Below, one piece after another: positions 37,781-46,517 of a stretch of DNA of 64,000 bases. The DNA is taken from positions 4,696,001 through 4,760,000 of the forward strand of contig NZ_JAPNJW010000001.1 of NCBI RefSeq assembly GCF_026626745.1, read 5' to 3'. The translations under genes and the position numbers were made by a program. Source of the stretch: Nannocystis sp. RBIL2 (GTDB lineage: Bacteria > Myxococcota_A > Polyangia > Nannocystales > Nannocystaceae). How positions within the stretch are numbered: the first letter of the stretch is position 1; every line of letters starts with the position of its first letter. The notes below the pieces were generated by a model. The model searched no databases. It saw only the letters and a list, made by a program, of their open reading frames with translations, and had not been told where the DNA came from.

Positions 37781-40700
37781 GTCGCCCCGATCTGCGCCAG
37801 ATAGGCGCTGTGCAGCGCGTCGTCGGAGAGCACGTCGCGCGCCTCGTCGAGGGCCGCCAGCAGCTCCTCGATCTCCTCTGCCAACTCGACCCGACTGTCG
37901 GGCTCGAGGCTCTCGCAGAACGTCGCAGTCAGATCTGCATGAGCGCGCAGCACCTCGGCCCGCGACGCCTCGCGCGGCAGGCCGAGCAGCGCGAAGTAGT
38001 CGCTCTCGCGCGCCAGTCGCAGGCGCTCGCGCACCCGCTGACGGTCGAGCGCCGTCAAGGTCGCCGCCGGGTCGTCGATCTCCGGCGCCAGGTGCCCCAG
38101 CAGCTCGAGCACGTACACCACCGCGCGGATCACCGCCTCGTCGGCCACCGCCGCCGCGATCAACTCGCCGACGCGGGTCTGGCCGTCGAAGCGCTCGGTG
38201 ACGGCCGCCACCGCCGGCCAGCGCAGCTCGGCCGCCAGCGCCTCCGGCCCGGCGAACGCCAGGCGCGGCTTGCGGTCGTCGTTCACGGCCACGCGCAGCT
38301 GCGACAGCGTCGAACCGCGCTGGACCCCGCCGGCGATCATCGCCGCCAGCGGCACGCCGAGCTCGACCGCCACCGCCGGTGCGTCACCCGGCCACAGGCC
38401 CCACGCCACGCTCCCGCTCTCGGCGATCCGCTCGACGATCCGCCGCACCGGCTCGCGCAGCGCCTCCCGCATCTCCTGCGGTTTAATTAATCCCGACTGG
38501 GCCAGGCGTTCGACGTCGCGTCGCGGGTCGCCGGTGCCCCAGCGCGCCGCCAGCTCGAGATGCGTCGGGCTCAGCAGTCCGCGCGCAGCCAGGCGGCCCA
38601 GCACCGACTCGCCGGCGGCCGCGCTCGCGCCTCCGATCACCTGTCCCTCCGACCACCACAGACGTCGCTCCGGCGCGCCGCTGGCCGCCACCCGCAGACC
38701 GCCCGTGAACCGCTCGCGGCGCAGCTCGGCCAGCAGCGCCGGCGCGTCCGACTCGCCGCGCGCCTGGGCCCCCGCCAGCGGCGCCTCACTCTCGACGCTG
38801 CCTGTCTCTGGGGACAGCCACGGCTGCTCCTCGACGCGCGGCGGCCCCGCGACCGGGGCCCGCGCTGCCGGGAGAGACATCTCCTCGGTGGCCTCGCGCC
38901 CGCCGGGCCTCCCCGACCGCGCGGCCACCTCATTCATGTCCTCACGAACATGTCGTTGGGGCCATGTCTCTTGCGACAGCTCCACCTTCACGGATGCAGC
39001 CCGGTCCGACGAGCGGCGCGACCAGTGGCGGGCAGGCAGCACGAGCGTCGACTCCTCCGCCCCGCCCCCTCCTGGTTCGTCATCCTCTCCAGCCCGCTCC
39101 ACCTGGCGCGCAGGCTCCGCGAAGCGCCCCGCACCTGTCTCTCGAGCCAGCCCCTCGCCCTCCGCGAGCCGGGCCCGTCTCAAATCCGTCTCTCGAGCCA
39201 GCCCCTCGCCCTCCGCCAACCCCCGTCTCGAATCCGTCTCTCGAGCCGGCCCCTCGCCCTCCGCGAACCGTCCCCTTCTCGAATCCGTCTCTCGAGCCAG
39301 CCCCTCGCCCTCCGCGAACCGTCCCCTTCTCGAATCCGTCTCTCGAGCCGGCCCCTCGCCCGCCGCGAACCGGGCCCCTCGCCCAGTCTCCTCTCGAGAC
39401 CCTCCGGCTCCGCTCGCCGCGTGGCCATCGCCCACCACACCTGTCCCCCGAGACAGGCCGACGTCCTGCCCACCCGCGCGGCCCCCACGCTCGATTTCCT
39501 GAGCAGGTTCATCGAAGCGCTGCGCCGGACTCCGGCGCTCAGGCGTCCGCGGCGCATCCGCAGCACCTTCCCCATCGACCGCGAACCGCCCCGCGCGGCG
39601 ACCTCCGCTCACGTCCTCCTCGCGCCCTCGTCGTCCGAGGTCGAACCGCGAGCTTGCGAGCTCGCTCCGGGACATTTCCGTCGCCGCTTCCTCGTCGACC
39701 AAGAACCGGCCCGAGCGACGACCTCTCGCCGCCTCCTCGCGCCCCGTTCGTCCGGGCTCGGACCTCGAGCTCGATCGATCTGCCTGCGCTCGTCTTGCAG
39801 GCGACTCGGTCGTCCCCTCGCCGTCGACTACGAAACGTCCCGACCGACGATTCTCCCGCCACGGCTCCTCCGGCAGCGCAGATTCCTCAAAAGACCCTGT
39901 ATTCGAGCGCTCGTCTCGCCGCCACGCGCCGCCACGCGCCTCGCCCTGCCCAGGCTTCACCGCTCCGACCGGCTCCATCGCGGCGACTCCCGCAGGTTGC
40001 GGAGCCTGCAATCGCGGCCGCTCGCGCACCAGCTCCTCCGTCTGCTCGCTGCGTCCGGCACCTGTCCCTTGCGACAACCCCTCCGGCTCCTCGGACCGCG
40101 CCAGCCCCTCCGGCTTCGTGCTCCACGAGCGGCGCCGCTCACCTGTCCCTGGCGCCAGATCTCCCGGCTCCGCGCTCCAAGACCCGCGTCGCCCTCCTGA
40201 ACCTTGAGCCAGCTCCTCGGGCTCCGCGCTCCGCCCGCCTGTCCCTTGCGCCAGATCTCGCCCCGCGCTCCGCGAATCCCGTCGACCGCCTGCCTCTTGC
40301 GCTCGCTCCTCCGGCTCCACGCTCCGCGAGCTCCGACCACCTGTCCCTTGAGCCAGCTCTTCGGCCCGCGAGCTCCAAGAACCTCGCTGCCCGCCTGGCC
40401 CTCGCGCCAGCTCCGCGCTCCGCAAGCGACGCCCACCTGTCCCTTGCGTCAGCTCACCTTCGCCTCGACGCGCCGAAGGTGCATCCGCGTCCCGCGGCGC
40501 ACCGCCAGCGACATTCCTGCCCGCCCGCGGCCCCGCCTCGCGCGTCAGCTCGATCGTCTCCTCGACGCGTCCTGCGCCGGCGTCGAGCTCGTCCTCACTT
40601 GCCCGCAGGTCACGCGACGAACCTGTCTCTCGCGCCAGCTCACCGCGGCGCCCGCCGCCCTGCGACCGCCACGAGCCACGCCCGCCACCTGTCTCTCGAG

Positions 40701-41625
40701 ACAGCTCGCTCGTCACGCCGTGCCGACCTGCCTCCGCCGGGTCTTCGGTCGGCGCCTCATCCACTGTCAGAGCCTGTCGCTTCGACCAAGTCTTTTGAGA
40801 CAGATCACCCTCCGCGACCTCGCGCGGCTCCGACCGCGACTCCCCCCAACGGGTCGCGCGGGCCTTGCGAACGTCCTCGCGAGCAGCGGTCGCGACCGAC
40901 GCCGTATGCTCGCTGTGGGCCTCTGCAGGGGCCTGCGGGCCCGACTCCGGCGAGATCTCCCCGTCGCGCGAAAACGTGAGCTCGCTTCGGGTCGCCCGAC
41001 GACCGACCCGCGATTCGCCAGTCGAGGGCAGCCGCTGGGTCGGCTCGCGCAGCAGCTCGAGTTCGCCGCTGTCGTGCTCCGGGTCGACATCGGGAACGGC
41101 GTCCAGGCCCATCGCCTCGAGATCGATCCCGTCGCGGTGGCCGTCGACCGACTCTTCGCGGGTCTCGAGTCGGGCGGCCAGCACCTCGAGCGTGTGATGC
41201 AGACGACTGAGGACCGGGTCCGTGCGAACGGGACGGGGAGCCGGCGAAGCTTCGCGGATCTCGGGGCGCGCTGCGCCTGCCGGCGGCCCAGCGAGCTCGG
41301 CCAGCGCCGCCTTGAGCTCTGCCTCGTCGACGGGCGCCTCGAGGAAGCGGTCGGCCCCGAGCTCGAGCACCGCGGCCAGGTCGCGCGTCTCGCCTTGAAG
41401 ACGCCCGTAGAGCAGCACCGGGATGCCCATCGTCTCTGGCCGCTCGCGCAGCGCCTGCACCAACCCGCTCGCGTCGGCCGAGCCGAGGCAGACGATGACC
41501 GCTGCCGGGCTGGGGTTTTGCGCCGCGCGCAGGACCAGCTCGCGCTCGCGGACCGGGACCACCGTGTAGCCCAGGTCTTGCACGCGAGGGACCAGCTCGC
41601 CCCGGTGGGCACGGTCGCCCGTCAT
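37777..41625 (-). CDS. pseudo-receiver / DUF4388 / J-like regulator with giant low-complexity middle
   Basis: 1282 residues. Residues 1-115 fold like a response-regulator receiver (ILMTGDRAHR at the start, AAVIVCLGS where the phospho-acceptor strand would be, PVLLYGRL, LELGADRFLEAPV). The acceptor Asp is replaced and the Lys-Pro pair is missing, so it is probably not phosphorylated. Residues about 200-940 are an Arg/Gly/Glu/Ser-rich region where the dispersed DNA palindrome is translated as L-[SAT]-x-[EG]-T-G (LSRETGG, LAQGTGG, LTQGTGG). Residues about 955-1110 resemble DUF4388/PATAN (ALLAELRRERFTGGLRV ... WWSEGQVIGG). The C-terminus (DYFALLGLPREASRAEVLRAHADLTATF) resembles a J domain without the HPD motif. 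ATG 41625 has GGAG six bases upstream. Function unknown. Confidence 0.75.
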   Translation of the reverse strand: MTGDRAHRGELVPRVQDLGYTVVPVRERELVLRAAQNPSPAAVIVCLGSADASGLVQALRERPETMGIPVLLYGRLQGETRDLAAVLELGADRFLEAPVDEAELKAALAELAGPPAGAARPEIREASPAPRPVRTDPVLSRLHHTLEVLAARLETREESVDGHRDGIDLEAMGLDAVPDVDPEHDSGELELLREPTQRLPSTGESRVGRRATRSELTFSRDGEISPESGPQAPAEAHSEHTASVATAAREDVRKARATRWGESRSEPREVAEGDLSQKTWSKRQALTVDEAPTEDPAEAGRHGVTSELSRETGGGRGSWRSQGGGRRGELARETGSSRDLRASEDELDAGAGRVEETIELTREAGPRAGRNVAGGAPRDADAPSARRGEGELTQGTGGRRLRSAELARGPGGQRGSWSSRAEELAQGTGGRSSRSVEPEERAQEAGGRRDSRSAGRDLAQGTGGRSAEPEELAQGSGGRRGSWSAEPGDLAPGTGERRRSWSTKPEGLARSEEPEGLSQGTGAGRSEQTEELVRERPRLQAPQPAGVAAMEPVGAVKPGQGEARGGAWRRDERSNTGSFEESALPEEPWRENRRSGRFVVDGEGTTESPARRAQADRSSSRSEPGRTGREEAARGRRSGRFLVDEEAATEMSRSELASSRFDLGRRGREEDVSGGRRAGRFAVDGEGAADAPRTPERRSPAQRFDEPAQEIERGGRAGGQDVGLSRGTGVVGDGHAASGAGGSREETGRGARFAAGEGPARETDSRRGRFAEGEGLARETDSRRGRFAEGEGPARETDSRRGLAEGEGLARETDLRRARLAEGEGLARETGAGRFAEPARQVERAGEDDEPGGGGAEESTLVLPARHWSRRSSDRAASVKVELSQETWPQRHVREDMNEVAARSGRPGGREATEEMSLPAARAPVAGPPRVEEQPWLSPETGSVESEAPLAGAQARGESDAPALLAELRRERFTGGLRVAASGAPERRLWWSEGQVIGGASAAAGESVLGRLAARGLLSPTHLELAARWGTGDPRRDVERLAQSGLIKPQEMREALREPVRRIVERIAESGSVAWGLWPGDAPAVAVELGVPLAAMIAGGVQRGSTLSQLRVAVNDDRKPRLAFAGPEALAAELRWPAVAAVTERFDGQTRVGELIAAAVADEAVIRAVVYVLELLGHLAPEIDDPAATLTALDRQRVRERLRLARESDYFALLGLPREASRAEVLRAHADLTATFCESLEPDSRVELAEEIEELLAALDEARDVLSDDALHSAYLAQIGAT
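38802..40803. repeat. intragenic palindrome cluster in the pseudo-receiver gene
   Basis: Exact copies begin at 38802, 39441 and 40689. Decayed copies lie at 38936, 38950, 38964, 39135, 40062, 40143, 40239, 40341, 40437, 40623 and 40788. Those at 38936, 38950 and 38964 form a three-unit array with a 14-bp step. Almost all others are in one codon phase, encoding L-x-x-x-T, different from the phase prevailing in the TPR gene. Confidence 0.8.
39130..39385. repeat. tandem repeat of about 51 bp within the pseudo-receiver gene
   Basis: About five units of 45-51 bases carry GTCTCTCGAGCC[AG]GCCCCTCG and encode GLARETDSRRGRFAEGE. Each unit contains a half-decayed palindrome copy, suggesting the tandem array grew from a palindrome-bearing seed. 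Confidence 0.75.
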
Positions 41626-41802
41626 GAGGATCTCCGGACCCACGGCGACGGGAGTGTACTCCAGTCCCAATGCGCGGCGACGCACCCCGAAGCCCGGCGA
41701 TCCGGGGCGACAATTTCTTCCAGGGTGCCTGAAGCGGCGCGCCCGGCGAGCGTCTCCCCCTGTCACCTTCCCGCAACCGACCAAATCAGCCAGGATCTCA
41801 CC

Positions 41803-42273
41803 ATGCACCTCAAGTCCGCTCGCACGTCCCTGCGCCCCGTGAAATTCGTGTTCGCCGCGCTGTTGGCCGCGGTCATGTCCGCCTCGGCGACCGCCTACGC
41901 CTTCTTCTCCGCCAGCGATTCACCCATCGGGAGCTGGAAGACGATCGACGACGAGACGGGTGAGACGAAGTCCGTCGTCAAGATCTACGAGGTCGACGGC
42001 AAGATCTACGGCCGCGTCGACCGCCTCCTCCTCAAGCCCGGCGCGCTGTGCGATCAGTGCGAGGGCGACGATCACAACAAGCCCATCGAGGGCATGGTGG
42101 TCATGTGGGGTCTGACGGCCGACGACGGCGAGTGGAGCGGCGGCAAGATCTTCGACCCGCAGAAGAACAAGACCTACCGCTGCAAGATCTGGCTCGAGGA
42201 TGGCGGTCGCAAGCTCAAGGTCCGCGGCTACCTCGGCCCGTTCTTCCGCACCCAGACCTGGATCCGTCAGTGA
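41803..42273 (+). CDS. secreted DUF2147 family protein
   Basis: 156 residues. A signal peptide (VKFVFAALLAAVMSASATAYA, cleavage near residue 33) precedes SPIGSWKTIDDETGETKSVVKIYEVDGKIYGRVDRLL, the DUF2147 opening. The typical ending GGKIFDPQKNKTYRCKIWLEDGGRKLKVRGYLGPFFRTQTWIR follows. The family is periplasmic and small; its role is not established. AGGA lies eight bases before the ATG. It is divergent from the giant gene (177-base spacer). Confidence 0.85.
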   Translation: MHLKSARTSLRPVKFVFAALLAAVMSASATAYAFFSASDSPIGSWKTIDDETGETKSVVKIYEVDGKIYGRVDRLLLKPGALCDQCEGDDHNKPIEGMVVMWGLTADDGEWSGGKIFDPQKNKTYRCKIWLEDGGRKLKVRGYLGPFFRTQTWIRQ

Positions 42274-42370
42274 CTTCCTTCGCGGGGTACGCACCGCCGG
42301 TCGCATCCCGCGCCTGAGGCCGCCAGTGGCGGCCTTTGTCGCGACGCGCGCGGCCCCTACCATGGTCGCC

Positions 42371-43060
42371 ATGGAACACGGCCGAGCGATCAGCTTCACC
42401 CGCCCCGACGGACAGGACGCCCCCGGCGTGCTGTTCTCCGCCGCCGACGGCGCTCCCGGCGTCGTCCTCATTCAAGAGTGGTGGGGCATCAACGACCAGA
42501 TCCGCCGCGTCGGCCAGCGCCTCGCCGACGCCGGCTATCGCGTCCTGATCCCCGACCTCTACCGCGGTCGCGCCACCGCCGTCGCCGACGAGGCCAAGCA
42601 CCTCATGACCGGCCTCGACTTCGGCGAGGCGCTGAGCGACATCGCCGGCGCCCTCACCTATCTCAAGGGACAGGACGCTTCGACCAGGGTCGGCATCGTC
42701 GGCTTCTGCCTCGGTGGCGCCCTCACCCTCGCCTCGATCTGCAACGTCCCCGGCTTCGCCGCCGGCGTCTGCTACTACGGCATCCCGGGCGCCGGCGCCG
42801 ACGCCAGCAAGCTGCTCGCCCCGCTGCAGGCCCACTTCGCCGAGTTCGACGACTGGTGCACCCCCGACGCCGTCCGCGCCCTCGAGGACAAGCTGCGCGC
42901 CGGCACCACCGAATACGAGCTCTACCGCTACAGCGCCCAGCACGCTTTCTTCAACGACGCCCGCCCCGAAGTCTACGATCCGGTCGCCGCCGCCGAGTCG
43001 TGGCGTCGCTCGCTCGACTTCTTCCACCGCCACCTCGGCGGCCCGCAGCCAGCTGTCTGA
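42371..43060 (+). CDS. dienelactone hydrolase family protein
   Basis: 229 residues of alpha/beta-hydrolase fold. Glu in VLIQEWWGINDQIRRV, nucleophile Cys in GFCLGGALTL, Asp in FDDWCTPD and His in SAQHAFFND form the complete carboxymethylenebutenolidase-type set. By family knowledge it opens dienelactone-like rings; the physiological substrate here is unknown. ATG 42371 is preferred to ATG 42362 because the latter overlaps the TACCAT box (42358-42363), and a start seven bases after that box fits the leaderless pattern seen elsewhere. The stop codon lies inside a palindrome unit. Confidence 0.88.
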   Translation: MEHGRAISFTRPDGQDAPGVLFSAADGAPGVVLIQEWWGINDQIRRVGQRLADAGYRVLIPDLYRGRATAVADEAKHLMTGLDFGEALSDIAGALTYLKGQDASTRVGIVGFCLGGALTLASICNVPGFAAGVCYYGIPGAGADASKLLAPLQAHFAEFDDWCTPDAVRALEDKLRAGTTEYELYRYSAQHAFFNDARPEVYDPVAAAESWRRSLDFFHRHLGGPQPAV

Positions 43061-43082
43061 TCGGCCAGGTCCCCGAGGACAG
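43053..43082. repeat. two palindrome units spanning the dienelactone hydrolase stop
   Basis: CTGTCTGATCGGCCAG (43053-43068) and AGGTCCCCGAGGACAG (43067-43082) are 14 bases apart, each with one decayed arm. Another decayed copy (43271-43286) and a perfect 14-bp palindrome, GCAGGACGTCCTGC (43251-43264), lie closer to the priA 3' end. Together they fill the gap between these convergent genes. Confidence 0.6.
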
Positions 43083-43301
43083 CCCGGCGCGACCCGTGCA
43101 GCCGCGCCGGGCCCGTGCGGGGACCGGTCGCGCGCGCGTCGACCTCTCCACGCCCAAGTGAGTCAGGCGCGACCCTCCTGCACGACCTGACCGAAACACT
43201 GCGACCTCTGCGGGCCGGGGCTCGCCGGACGAAGAACCTGGGTCCCTCCGGCAGGACGTCCTGCATCAACCTGCCTGAAAGGACATCCGCCTTCTCGGCC
43301 C

Positions 43302-45857
43302 TCAGATCAGCGACTGCGGGTCGACGTCCACGTTCGCCATCGTCTTGAACTCGCCGCTCCCGGCCTCGCCGAGGCGGGGCCGCAGCTGTCGCAGCAACCA
43401 GCGCAGCGGAGGTCGGCTGCTCGCGCGGATCAGCATCTGCCAGCGCACGCGGCGGTTCACCCGCTCGATGAGCGACGCCTTCGGCCCCAGCAGCTGCAAC
43501 GGCGGCGGCGCCTCGGCGCTCCCGGGCTCCTCCGCGTGCTTGCGCCGCACCTCTTCCGCGGCCGCGCGGATGACCACCGCCAGCTCCTCCGCGCGCCGCT
43601 GCACCGCGACCTGATCCGGCCCCGAGATCCGCACCAGCGCCAGGTGACCGAACGGCGGGTTGTGGAGCTCCCGACGCTTGTCGAGCTCCCACGCCGCGAA
43701 CGCCTCGAAGTCGTGCTCGGCCGCGAACGCGATCGCCGGGTTCTTGATCCCATAGGCCTGGATCAGCACGCGTCCCGGCCTGTCCCCGCGGCCAGCTCGG
43801 CCCGCGACCTGCGTCAGCAGCTGGAACGTCCGCTCCGACGCGCGGATGTCGGGCAGCCCGAGCCCGTGATCGCCCTGGAGGATCCCCACCAGCGTCACGC
43901 CCGGGAAGTCGTGCCCCTTCGACAACATCTGCGTCCCTACCAGGATGTCGGCCTCGCGCCGGCGAAACTGCGCCAGCGTCTCCAGCAACCCCTTGCCGCG
44001 GCTCGTGTCGCGATCGAGCCGCAGCACTCGCGCCCCCGGCACGTCCTTCGCCAGCGCCAGCTCGATCCGCTCCGTCCCCGCGTTGCCGTGGAGCAGCTCG
44101 CCCTCGCCGCACTCCACGCAGCGCTCCGGCGGCGCCTCGATGTACCCGCACCAGTGACACATCAAGCGGTTGCGCCCGAGGTGGTACGTCATCGCCGGCG
44201 CGCTGCAGTCGGGGCAGTGATGCAGCGCCCCGCAGCGGTCGCACAGCAGCGTGGTCGCGAAGCCGCGGCGATTGAGGAACACGATCGCCTGCTCGCCCGC
44301 CGCGACCGTCTCCACCAGCGCAGTGCGCAGGCGTCCCGTCAGCAGCGTCTCTGGGTCGGGTCGGTGCATCGCCAGCGAGACGAGCTCCACGTCGGGCAGC
44401 GGCCGTGTCGTCGGTCGCGTCGTCATCCGCAGCCAGCGGAGCTTCCCCGAGCGCGCCGACTCGTACGTCTCGAGCGCCGGCGTCGCGCTGCCGAGCAGCG
44501 CCACCGCCGACGCGTCGCGCGCCCGCACCAGCGCAACGTCGCGCGCGCTGTAACGGACCCCTTCCTCCTGCTTGAACGACCCGTCGTGCTCCTCGTCGAC
44601 GACGATCACCTTGAGGTCGGGCACCGGCGCGAACACTGCCGAGCGGGCCCCGATCACGATCGGCCGCGCGCCCATGCGGATCTGCTGCCACGCGTCGAGC
44701 CGCTGGCGCGGCGTCAGCCCGCTGTGCAGCACCGCCACCGTCTCGCCGAAGCGCGCCCGGAAGCGATCCGACAGCTGCGGGGTCAGTGCGATCTCCGGCA
44801 CCAGCACGATCGCCCCGCCCCCGCGCGCCCGCGCGTCCGCGATCAGCTGCAGGTACACCTCCGTCTTGCCGCTGCCCGTCACCCCGTGCAGCAGCGACGC
44901 CGCGAACTTGCCCGCGGCGAGGTCGCCGCGCAACGTCGCCAGCGCCGCCGCCTGGTCAGCGGTCGGCGCCTGCGGCAGCGACGGCTCGATCGTCTCCGCC
45001 GCGAACGGATCGAGCGCCCGCAGCCGCTCCTCCACCCCCACCAGCCCGGCCGCGATCAATGGCTCGAGCAGCTTCTTGTAGCCCGGGAACGGCCCGCGCA
45101 GCTCGCCCGCCGGCACCCACGAACCTGCCCCTTCGAGCAGGTCGAGCAGCGCCCGCCGCTGCTTGCTGCGGCCGATGTGCTCGCGCAGCGTCTCCTCGGC
45201 GGTGGCCGCTCCGCGGAGGTAGTCGGTGCGGCGGTAGTGGGCCTCGACGCGCGCCCCCTCGCCGCCGGCCTCGTCCCAGGAGATCGTGCACAGCTCCTTG
45301 GCCGCGAGGTCGCCGATCAGCCGCAGCACCCCGGGGATGCGCGGGCGCAGGTCGATCAGCCGCTCGACCGCGAGCTCGCCCCCGGGCGCTGACGCCAGCG
45401 CCGCCAGCACCCGCTGCTCCGCCGCCGTCGGCAGCCCCGCGTCGTCGACCGGCTGCAGCACCACCTCGCGCGCGGCCGTCAGCGCCTGCGCGCCGGCCTC
45501 GGACAACATGACCCTTCGGACATCATGCCCCGTCAGCAGGCCCGGCAGCGCCAGCCGGTAGACCTCGCCGACCGGCGCCACATAGTAGTCCGCCACCCAC
45601 TCGCACAGCCGCGCCAGCTCCGGCGTCAACGACGGCGCGCCCGGTGGGTCGAGCACCTCCTCGAGCAGCTTGATCCGCGCTCCGTTCAGCCGCTCAGGCG
45701 GGGCCGCGCGCACCACTCCCACCAGCCCGCGGTTGGCGAACGGCACCAGCACGCGCGCCCCCGGCTCCGGCGCGCTCGGCCACGACGCCGGCACCGCGTA
45801 CGTGAAGCCGCGGTCGAGCGCCACCGGCAGCGCCACCGACACCAGCCGCTCGCTCAC
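43302..45857 (-). CDS. priA: primosomal protein N' (replication restart helicase PriA)
   Basis: 851 residues. The N-terminal DNA-binding domain (VSVALPVALDRGFTYAVPASW ... GARVLVPFANRGLVGVV) is followed by a long linker, the helicase core (LLHGVTGSGKTEVYLQLI as Walker A, VIVVDEEHDGSFKQEEGVRYSARDVALVRA as Walker B), the zinc-binding region (CDRCGALHHCPDCSAP ... CHWCGYIEAPPERCVECG) and helicase motifs V-VI (GTQMLSKGHDFPGVTLVGI, TQVAGRAGRGDRPG). It restarts stalled forks. GTG 45857 has AGGAG eight bases upstream and overlaps the stop of the SctU-like gene (GTGA). Two decayed palindromes are translated within it (45125-45140 and 45508-45523). Confidence 0.95.
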   Translation of the reverse strand: MSERLVSVALPVALDRGFTYAVPASWPSAPEPGARVLVPFANRGLVGVVRAAPPERLNGARIKLLEEVLDPPGAPSLTPELARLCEWVADYYVAPVGEVYRLALPGLLTGHDVRRVMLSEAGAQALTAAREVVLQPVDDAGLPTAAEQRVLAALASAPGGELAVERLIDLRPRIPGVLRLIGDLAAKELCTISWDEAGGEGARVEAHYRRTDYLRGAATAEETLREHIGRSKQRRALLDLLEGAGSWVPAGELRGPFPGYKKLLEPLIAAGLVGVEERLRALDPFAAETIEPSLPQAPTADQAAALATLRGDLAAGKFAASLLHGVTGSGKTEVYLQLIADARARGGGAIVLVPEIALTPQLSDRFRARFGETVAVLHSGLTPRQRLDAWQQIRMGARPIVIGARSAVFAPVPDLKVIVVDEEHDGSFKQEEGVRYSARDVALVRARDASAVALLGSATPALETYESARSGKLRWLRMTTRPTTRPLPDVELVSLAMHRPDPETLLTGRLRTALVETVAAGEQAIVFLNRRGFATTLLCDRCGALHHCPDCSAPAMTYHLGRNRLMCHWCGYIEAPPERCVECGEGELLHGNAGTERIELALAKDVPGARVLRLDRDTSRGKGLLETLAQFRRREADILVGTQMLSKGHDFPGVTLVGILQGDHGLGLPDIRASERTFQLLTQVAGRAGRGDRPGRVLIQAYGIKNPAIAFAAEHDFEAFAAWELDKRRELHNPPFGHLALVRISGPDQVAVQRRAEELAVVIRAAAEEVRRKHAEEPGSAEAPPPLQLLGPKASLIERVNRRVRWQMLIRASSRPPLRWLLRQLRPRLGEAGSGEFKTMANVDVDPQSLI

Positions 45858-46456
45858 CGCGAACTCTCCTTCGCCTCGCGCCGCGTCTGGTACAGCGCCC
45901 GCCGCAGCGCCCCGCGCATCAGCACCAGCTCGAGCACCGCGGCCACCAGCGTCACGCAGCCCGCCGCCAACAACGCGCGCCGGAGCCACTCCGCCCACAG
46001 CGTGACGAGGCTCGCCTCCCCGGCGGCGACCCCGCGCGCCGCCCCCGCGATCACCCCGCGCACCGCCAGCGCCAGCACGATCAGCACCACCACGGCGACC
46101 ACCGCCGATCCGACGCCTGGTCGCACCGCGCCGACCCGGCCGAGTCGCGAGCGCTCGCCCTCGACCCAGCCGAACGAACCACTCGCCGCCGTCGCCAGAG
46201 TCACCAGCAGGACCGCTCCGGCGACGACCATCGGCCAGGTCGCAAAGCACATGTCCCAAAGGACATGCATACTCTCGCCTGACCATGCCGCCCGCAGCGC
46301 CGCCGTCAGCGACGCATCGAGTCGTTGCGGGATCGCGGCTGCGAGCGCCAGGCACAGCAGCGCCGGCACGAGACGCGAAGACCTCGGCCGCACACCGACC
46401 CGCCAGGCGAGCGCGACGCGAGCGCGGCTCGGCGGGGTGGTGGCGTCGAGGTCCAC
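45854..46456 (-). CDS. SctU/FlhB-like membrane domain lacking the autocleavage domain
   Basis: 200 residues with four hydrophobic segments (about 30-45, 73-95, 118-140, 160-182). The last is followed by LMRGALRRALYQTRREAKESSR. The closing YQTRREAKES resembles the end of the FlhB/SctU membrane domain, where an R-x-S-R-x-E-V-K-[DE]-E helix leads into the cytoplasmic NPTH autocleaving domain; that domain is entirely absent here. The call is tentative, supported by the presence of SctR, SctS and SctT genes 7 kb away. It is coupled to priA by a GTGA overlap, an odd partnership. A palindrome copy (46251-46266) encodes MHVLWDMC between two helices. Confidence 0.5.
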   Translation of the reverse strand: MDLDATTPPSRARVALAWRVGVRPRSSRLVPALLCLALAAAIPQRLDASLTAALRAAWSGESMHVLWDMCFATWPMVVAGAVLLVTLATAASGSFGWVEGERSRLGRVGAVRPGVGSAVVAVVVLIVLALAVRGVIAGAARGVAAGEASLVTLWAEWLRRALLAAGCVTLVAAVLELVLMRGALRRALYQTRREAKESSR

Positions 46457-46517
46457 GGAGCGAGGCTTTTAGCGCGCCCGGGTCCGCGCGCCAAGAACCT
46501 GCGCAAGTTTCAGCGGA

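Noticed and set aside
39130..39385. Regularly spaced repeats that might suggest a CRISPR array
   Set aside because: The repeats are direct tandem units without unique spacers, lie in frame inside a long coding sequence and have no cas genes nearby.
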